The notes below the pieces were generated by a model, which had not been told where the DNA came from, did not search any database, and saw only the letters and a list, made by a program, of their open reading frames with translations. Positions 60,101 through 64,000 of a stretch of DNA of 64,000 nt are shown piece by piece (positions within the stretch are counted from its first letter, which is position 1; each line of letters starts with the position of its first letter). A program made the position numbers and the translations under genes. The stretch spans positions 41,011,366 through 41,075,365 of the forward strand of contig CAIIXF020000001.1 of the NCBI GenBank assembly GCA_903813345.2, written 5' to 3'. This DNA is from Owenia fusiformis. Its lineage: Eukaryota; Annelida; Polychaeta; Sabellida; Oweniidae.

Positions 60101-62387
60101 TTGCCAGGTATGATGTTGAGGTATACATTAATATTGATATCTAGAATATAAAATTTATTTATGTATATGAATGTAAAACCATGCGCTCTCAAGTGACAAT
60201 GGTAAACACATTAAAATGTATTCATGTTTTTGAATGTAAAGCTATAAAACGTATTTAAATATATGTATATGAATGTAAAGCATGTATTCCATATATGCAA
60301 TTGTAACTAAAATTAAGTAAAGTCAGTGAAAATAGAATACTGTTGAATTCTACATAACTCTCATGCTTACAGGTGAGCATTCGTCTATGTGATGTTGACA
60401 ATGGGAAGCTGGGAGAAAAGGCAATAATTGCAATTATTCCAAGTTTGCTTAACATTGGACTAGCAAGTCAAGTGAAAGAAGTAAGAAATATCAGGTAAAT
60501 AATTTTCTATGTACTACACTATTTACTATGTATATCTTTTGATTTGCCCTCAACTTTCGAATTAAAAACCTGGAAATGTGAACACCTTCTAATCCATTCA
60601 CTTTTGGCCGATCCTAGTGATGTTGGGATTACATTATGGATCAACATATTAACACGTATTCTCTGATTACAGTTTGAAAACCATTGTTGAAATAAGCAAG
60701 AAGTCAGGCAAGTTGTTAAAGCCTCACGTTCCACTACTAACTGGTGCCCTATTGGAAAGTTTGAGTGGTCTAGAAAACCAGGCACTCAACTATGTCAGTC
60801 TGCAGTATTCATCCAGCCAGGAGTCGCAAGATTTGGTAAGTTTTGGAACCCCCATGTCCTGACTGGTACATGTTATATTAGAAAACTTGAGTTTCTTTGA
60901 AAGCTGAGGTTCATATATTGTATAATTTGGTGAGCAGTAGTTTTACTTTGTTGTTTTAGTTGGACAAGGCAAGAATCGCTGCATCAAAAAGCTCTCCAAT
61001 GATGGAAACTATAAATAGGGTAGGTTCATGTTATTGTGTGTCAGTTTGTGTCTAAATAAGGCATGCCTAAATCAGGTCGTCCTCCTAAGCAGGTATCCAG
61101 AATCCGTACCTCCTTCTTCCCCCTGCTATAACCAATTTGGAAGCGCCCGATTAAACTGAATCACGTGATCTCATTTTGCGCAATGACTTATACATGATTT
61201 CTGTCGCAGTGTTGCGACAGCCAATCAGATTGCGAGTTCTTATAATGGGGGAATAGAAAGAATATATTCTGGAATTTGAAGCCCTGTGATCGGAGGGTGA
61301 AATCAGGTCAGTCAATCAATGTGACCATGTTCTGAAACAGCTGGGTCTAACTTGTCGTGCATATAAATACTTAATGAATACATGTGTTTAAATAAAAAAG
61401 AAATCAACATTTTTAGTGTTTGGTAAATAGAGTTTCTTTGGCTTTAGCCCTGTATTATTATATTTTGTACACATTTACTTTTATACAGATATTTTCTCTG
61501 TATTACAGGGTATACAATTTGTGGATGCTGAGAATCTCCCAGAGCTTGTTGCCATTATCAGCAAGCTTGCAAAGAGTGGTATAGGACTTGGAACAAAGGT
61601 ATGTTCAAGCTCATTTTGAATCAGATTGCTAATTCTACTTATTCATTTTTATATATGCCTGTATTTAGAAATTCTAAACCTAGTGACCAAGGGACATTGA
61701 AAGAATCCTTTTTTAACATATGTTTTTGCAAAATCCAAGTGTAATGAAATTTCATCTTGGCCAGCAATGTTTCTATAGAATGTACATTCATAATTTTGGA
61801 CCTATAAATATATACAATCAGAATAGACTAAGAAAATCAAACCTTGCACATTTTGAATATTATCTTCCAGGCTGGTTGCTGTCATGTGATTGTCTCCCTA
61901 ACAAGGCAATGTGGAGCAGATATGACACCCTTAGCAGGTAAGTTTCATTAAAGGACCCATGGAATATTTAAACAAGAATAGATTTTGGCTCATATAGTGA
62001 ATCTTTTGGAATCAAGAAGACATCTGTCTGTTTATTGGTTCATCCATCCATCGAAATTGATGATACTTTGAATTTGATGATATGACATATTTTTGAGAAA
62101 ATAGGCCTTATTTGGAAAAACTAAAAAATGTTACTTTTAAGAATTGAAAATATTAAAGGGCCCAATATTTAGGGGAAAGAGTTATTTATGCAATATTAAC
62201 TTGGCCAATGATGACTGTTGATATTTAAAAAATGAATTTCATTGTTCATTTATAATTTTTTTCTTTACATTTATTTTAACATACATGTATTTAAGGTAAG
62301 CTACTGAGTAACACCCTCCATATGTTACAAGATAAAAGTGGAGCTATAAGGAAATCTGCTGCTACGGCTATTGGACATCTTGTTAAG
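33149..62387 (+). CDS. ECPAS: Proteasome adaptor and scaffold ECM29, 33 exons, incomplete at both ends
   Basis: Exons: 33149-33279, 33568-33684, 33961-34079, 34425-34574, 34747-34861, 35184-35522, 36060-36145, 36398-36476, 36807-36923, 37650-37772, 38208-38311, 38506-38635, 50365-50445, 50655-50856, 51521-51612, 51841-51975, 52718-52910, 53437-53627, 53909-54010, 55232-55432, 57049-57163, 57541-57655, 58097-58165, 58307-58424, 58934-59104, 59343-59422, 59773-59926, 60373-60494, 60673-60835, 60960-61019, 61509-61598, 61871-61937, 62296-62387. All join in frame into about 1,408 residues. Diagnostic stretches: [37 protein letters not shown]-type repeat, [47 protein letters not shown]. Family knowledge: ECM29 is a HEAT-repeat protein of about 1,850 residues binding the 26S proteasome, linking it to membranes and motors and acting in quality control. 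The last 400-500 residues lie beyond the window; the initiator Met exon is not seen. Confidence 0.95.
37118..37235. repeat. Foldback repeat in ECM29 intron
   Basis: CCCGGGAATATATATC with GAGCGGGCAGGATATAT at the left is mirrored by ATATATCCATCCCGCTCCCGGGA-type sequence at the right, with a further internal inverted copy. Short, non-coding, probably a MITE. Confidence 0.5.
39560..40079 (+). mobile_element. Dispersed element, GGGATTTGCTACT-terminated family
   Basis: The sequence repeats variants of AACTCAAATACTAGATAT and TTTTCAAGATGGC, and ends in TTGTTCAGTGGGATTTGCTA then CTTCATGGAGTTGCT. The same terminus recurs at 47298, 48837, 53351 and 56598. Internal sections are about 130-140 bp near-repeats. 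No coding frame. Confidence 0.55.
40193..40198 (-). terminator. Polyadenylation signal of the nested VWA gene
   Basis: AATAAA on the minus strand 31 bp past the extended stop at 40229 and 187 bp past the first stop at 40385. It supports both lying in one terminal exon. Confidence 0.5.
40229..40384 (-). pseudogene. Apparent continuation of the VWA gene's last exon beyond an in-frame stop
   Basis: Directly after the TAA at 40387-40385 the same frame stays open for 51 codons: [20 protein letters not shown] then CPSSK and on to KTDKCYS and TAA at 40231-40229. It is protein-like and continues the Cys pattern of the preceding exon part. A polyadenylation hexamer lies only 31 bp further on. It may be a C-terminus lost by a nonsense mutation, a readthrough extension, or a sequence error. 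Confidence 0.55.
40385..44457 (-). CDS. Secreted protein with two VWA domains, nested antisense in ECM29 intron
   Basis: Minus-strand exons 44457-44229, 42897-42292, 41913-41440, 40971-40807 and 40434-40385 join in frame (all introns phase 1) into 507 residues. Residues 1-23 ([20 protein letters not shown]...) form a signal peptide. Exon 2 encodes a degenerate VWA domain: the MIDAS position reads QISCP instead of DxSxS, though TDG remains. Exons 3-4 encode a complete VWA domain with DRSES (about 291-295) and ATDG (about 399-402), ending with the usual strand and helix [12 protein letters not shown]...LVKEIC. VWA domains mediate extracellular protein binding, the intact one metal-dependent. 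A Cys-rich tail begins [13 protein letters not shown] and then hits TAA at 40385-40387, but the same frame continues open to 40229. I do not recognise an orthologue; matrilin-, collagen-VI- or shell-matrix-type proteins are the nearest styles. Confidence 0.8.
43074..43426. mobile_element. 353-bp TIR element in VWA-gene intron
   Basis: TACCACTCTAAGTCCAATTA then CAGTTG at the left pairs with CAACTG then TAATTGAACTTAGAGTGGCA at the right, about 26 bp with two mismatches. An inner palindromic region (GTATACAACT / GTTGTATAAC, CCACTGTA / TACAGTGG) lies at 43100-43195. Non-coding MITE. Confidence 0.65.
43429..43574. repeat. Palindromic foldback element
   Basis: The left arm TTATATAATGGTTCATTCTG then TATATCGTG is matched by CACGATATA then CAGAAAGAACCATTATATAA at the right. 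The arms continue through ATACTC...AATATATTCAC to a short centre, TCGTTCGCTACGCTC. It abuts the TIR element ending at 43426. Confidence 0.8.
43747..44111. mobile_element. 365-bp TIR element with 36-bp termini
   Basis: The ends ATATACAGAGGCC...CAGAAGTTCTGATAAAAAT and the complement of ATTTTTATCAGAACTTCTG...GGCCCTTGTATAT form about 36-bp TIRs with few mismatches. The interior has no coding frame. Related ends at 19881 and 39412 show it is a dispersed family. Confidence 0.75.
45224..45383 (+). other. TATA box plus 34-codon mini-ORF
   Basis: TATATAAAG at 45224-45232 is followed 47 bp later by ATG at 45279 and a 34-residue acidic frame ([20 protein letters not shown] ...) stopping at 45383. Downstream, to about 45860, are scattered inverted copies of GCGTAACAAAG / GCTTTGTTACG words. 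It may be the 5' remnant of a transposon gene with its promoter. Protein identity is unknown. Confidence 0.3.
45941..46280. mobile_element. ATGTCACCAC-terminated element
   Basis: It starts TATGTCACCACCAAAAAGTG then GTGACATATTGTTATGG, and ends AAGATGGTGACAT. Its interior holds two copies of the unit CAAAATCATCTACAAGTTCT ... GACCTTC that is massively amplified at 62.5-64 kb. Non-coding. Confidence 0.65.
46835..46975. repeat. 16-bp minisatellite, about 8 copies
   Basis: Tandem CTGTTCGTTCATTGGT units with T/G variation at the third position. The open frame across it is low complexity and not a gene. Confidence 0.9.
47081..47298 (+). repeat. Direct repeat, copy 1
   Basis: TTAAAGACAATTATTGATAG ... 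CAGTGGGATTTGCTACTC ... GAGTTGT is repeated with few differences at 48620-48837. The two copies bracket the ECM29 exon copy and the LINE fragment. Confidence 0.85.
47302..47380 (+). pseudogene. 79-bp copy of the end of an ECM29 exon with its splice donor
   Basis: 47302-47380 matches 57597-57675 with only three differences seen. It covers the last 59 bp of the ECM29 exon 57541-57655 (coding [19 protein letters not shown]) and 20 bp of intron including the donor GTACA. No acceptor copy is present, so it is a captured fragment, not an exon. Confidence 0.85.
47383..47824 (+). mobile_element. Non-LTR retrotransposon fragment (endonuclease C-terminus)
   Basis: The open frame includes [20 protein letters not shown] followed by a basic linker ([37 protein letters not shown]). 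The SDHCAIS segment matches the last catalytic motif of APE-type LINE endonucleases, and the linker resembles what precedes the reverse transcriptase. No reverse transcriptase domain follows; the fragment is truncated at both ends. Confidence 0.65.
48620..48837 (+). repeat. Direct repeat, copy 2
   Basis: Second copy of 47081-47298, ending at the same GTGGGATTCGCTACTCTGTG then GAGTTGT terminus. After it, unlike copy 1, no ECM29 exon sequence follows. Confidence 0.85.
51086..51471. mobile_element. 386-bp palindromic MITE ending 49 bp before an ECM29 exon
   Basis: TA plus GAGTCCATTTCACTGCTTCA at the left mirrors TGAAGCAGTGAAATGGACTC plus TA at the right. The inverted arms continue nearly perfectly for more than 110 bp (TTCTTATTTTTGCCGTTCTA and its complement). 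Flanking TA suggests a TA-target superfamily. No transposase. Confidence 0.85.
53063..53351 (+). mobile_element. TTATTATCCCA...GGGATTTGCTACT-family element
   Basis: It begins TTATTATCCCACGAAGTTCG then TGAAGGATATAGG, has a CCATCC run, and ends GGTGAGATTTGCTACTCCTT then GGAGTTGC. The termini match the larger copy at 55651-56598. Non-coding. Confidence 0.65.
54028..54168. repeat. Palindromic element just after an ECM29 splice donor
   Basis: TACCTGGGTCACATTCGCTC then CGAT at the left mirrors ATCGG then AGCAAATGTGACCAAGGCA at the right. Inner arms GATTGAGTGTTTTGTTCAA and TTGAACAAAATACTCAATC flank the centre. It starts about 18 bp past the donor at 54010. Confidence 0.75.
55651..56598 (+). mobile_element. 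Large copy of the TTATTATCCCA family with internal repeats
   Basis: The 5' end TTATTATCCCATCGAACGAA then GTTCGGAGGGATATAGG is followed by a CCGTCCGT/ACGT microsatellite (55694-55741), then four tandem units of about 136 bp. The 3' end is TTCGATGGGATTCGCTACGC. TCCCATCGAA and TTCGATGGGA form short inverted ends. No transposase frame. Confidence 0.75.
55990..56565 (+). repeat. Four tandem units of about 136 bp
   Basis: ACTCGAAAAGTAGTGGAGCG recurs at 56049, 56184, 56320 and 56456, that is every 135-136 bp. Each unit also carries a CAAAATGGCCGCCATTT palindrome. Part of the element 55651-56598. Confidence 0.9.
56839..56986. repeat. 148-bp TIR element
   Basis: GTTACCCCTCGTAAAAGGTC then TGTTA at the left is exactly mirrored by TAACA then GACCTTTTACGAGGGGTAAC at the right. 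The interior has repeated TTATTGG / TGTCACTTAT words. MITE in the ECM29 intron before exon 57049. Confidence 0.75.
58536..58840. repeat. 305-bp TIR element with internal AGTACT-type palindromes
   Basis: CACATGGAGATATG at the left mirrors CATATCTCCCTGTG at the right, flanked by AGTGTT on both sides, a possible target duplication. The interior is a run of GAGTACTCATTTAGTACT-like palindromic words. Confidence 0.6.
59253..59333. repeat. TATAT-rich microsatellite
   Basis: Imperfect TTATATTATAT repeats immediately before the ECM29 acceptor at 59342. Simple sequence. Confidence 0.85.
61091..61301. mobile_element. TIR-like element, copy 2, in ECM29 intron
   Basis: It runs from TATCCAGAATCCGTACCTCC through CCTGCTATAACCAATTTGG and ACTGAATCACGTGATCT to ATTCTGGAATTTGAAGCCCT then GTGATCGGAGG. 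It shares both termini and core with 19442-19642, but the termini are on opposite sides of the core. Confidence 0.6.
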
Positions 62388-62481
62388 GTGAGAATCCTAT
62401 TATAAGATTTATCTTGTTGAGGTACAGTATGGCAGTTGATTCTGTGAGATTAGCTATTTAACATGGTTGTTTTTCTATTTT

Positions 62482-64000
62482 TATGTCACCACCAAAAGTG
62501 GTGACATATTGTTATGGTCTCCGTTTTTTTGCGACGGCGTCCGGCGGTTGGTGGTTGGTGTCCGGCGTCCGGCGGTTGGCGTCCGGCGTCTGTAACAATT
62601 TCTTAAAACTTCCTATAACTTAACAAATACTGTTTAGACTGACTTCAATTTTTTTCTAAATCATCTACATGTTCTCAGAAGTTCAAATCTGACTTTAGAT
62701 TTGACATTTGACCTTCAATGACCTTCTCAAGGTCAAAAAGGTCTTTTTTCAACTTGCTTCACATTGACTAATTTTTTTTTCAAAATCATCTACATGTTCT
62801 CAGAAATTCAAATCTGACTTAAGATTTGAGATTTGACCTTCAAATCTGACTTTAGATTTGACATTTGACCTTCAATGACCTTCTCAAGGTCAAAAAAGGT
62901 CAAAAAGGTCTGTTTTCAACTTGCTTCAAATTGACTAAAATTTTTTTTCAAAATCATCTACGTGTTCTCAGAAATTCAAATCTGACTTTAGATTTGACTT
63001 AAGATTTGACATTTGACCTTCAATGACCTTCTCAAAGTCAAAAAAGGTCAAAAAGGTCTTTTTTCAACTTGCTTCAAATTGACTAAATTTTTTTTTCAAA
63101 ATCATCTACATGTTCTCAGAAATTCAAATCTGACGTTAGATTTGACATTTGACCTTCAATGACCTTCTCAATGTCAAAAAAGGTCAAAAAGGTCTGTTTT
63201 CAACTTGCTTCAAATTGACTAAATTTTTTTTTCAAAATCATCTACGTGTTCTCAGAAATTCAAATCTGACTTAAGATTTGACCTTCAATGACCTTCTCAA
63301 GGTCAAAAAAGGTCAAAAAGGTCTGTTTTCAACATGCTTCAAATTGACTAAAAAAAATTTTCAAAATCATCTACGTGTTCTCAGAAATTCAAATCTGACT
63401 TTAGATTTTACTTAAGATTTGACATTTGACCTTCAATGACCTTCTCAAAGTCAAAAAAGGTCAAAAAGGTCTTTTTTCAACTTGCTTCAAATTGACTAAA
63501 TTTTTTTTTCAAAATCATCTACATGTTCTCAGAAATTCAAATCTGACTTTAGATTTGACATTTGACCTTCAATGACCTTCTCAATGTCAAAAAAGGTCAA
63601 AAAGGTATTTTTTCATCTTGCTTCAAATTGACTACATTTTTTTTCAAAATCATCTACATGTTCTCAGAAATTCAAATATGACTTTAGATTTGACATTTGA
63701 CCTTCAATGACCTTCTCAAGGTCAAAAAAGGTCATAAAGGTCTTTTTTCAACTTGCTTCGAATTGACTAATTTTTTTTTCAAAATCATCTACATGTTCTC
63801 AGAAATTCAAATCTGACTTTAGATTTGACATTTGACCTTTAATGACCTTCTCAAGGTCAAAAAGGTCAAAAAGGTCTGTTTTCAACTTGCTTCAAATTGA
63901 CTAAAAAAAATTTCAAAATCATTTACGTGTTCTCAGAAATTCAAATCTGACTTTAGATTTGACTTAAAATTTGACATTTGACCTTCAATGACCTTCTCAA
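62482..64000 (+). repeat. Satellite-like array of about 136-bp units, running off the window
   Basis: The array opens with the TATGTCACCACCAAAAGTGG terminus also seen at 45941, followed by a GGCGTCCGGCGGTTGG microsatellite. ACCTTCTCAA then recurs at 62721, 62878, 63026, 63162, 63291, 63439, 63575, 63710, 63845 and 63991 (129-157 bp spacing). Units vary by insertion of a second CTGACTTTAGATTTGA block. It lies in the ECM29 intron after exon 62387. Confidence 0.9.

Overview
The window looks like AT-rich invertebrate nuclear DNA, most likely from a lophotrochozoan and plausibly a mollusc. Genes are split into many small exons with GT-AG introns, proteins are metazoan orthologues, and introns are full of short palindromic and terminal-inverted-repeat (TIR) elements and tandem repeats. 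The clade is an inference from gene style and repeat style; no sequence search was possible.

Layout. (1) 496-3143, minus: a three-exon UNC93-like membrane protein. (2) 4319-8197, plus: mitochondrial ribosomal protein L45 (five exons seen, N-terminal exon or exons not found), with a 499-bp hAT-type element in an intron. (3) 10073-30034, minus: a complete mucolipin (TRPML) lysosomal cation channel. Its exons join in frame into a 630-residue protein. Two tandem versions of the exon encoding pore loop plus S6 lie side by side (12835-13056 and 13360-13566), and a 36-residue-repeat exon (about 23997-24615) fits the frame as an alternative N-terminus. (4) 30.7-32.3 kb: a long foldback repeat with minisatellite interior and a 402-bp tandem duplication, lying between the divergent mucolipin and ECM29 genes. 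(5) 33149-62387, plus: 33 exons of the proteasome adaptor ECM29 (ECPAS). The start exon is not identified and the C-terminal exons lie past the window end. (6) Nested in an 11.7-kb ECM29 intron, 40385-44457, minus: a secreted protein with two von Willebrand A domains, all introns phase 1, and an in-frame stop inside what looks like its coding C-terminal exon. The same intron holds a LINE endonuclease fragment and a 79-bp copy of a later ECM29 exon. (7) 62482-64000: a satellite-like array of about 136-bp units that runs off the end.

The genes have unrelated housekeeping or membrane jobs: mitochondrial translation, lysosomal calcium/cation release, proteasome quality control, and an extracellular adhesion-type protein. 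I see no operon-like relationship. The most interesting biology is the duplicated pore exon of the mucolipin channel, which predicts two channel isoforms differing in the pore turret, filter-adjacent residue and S6.
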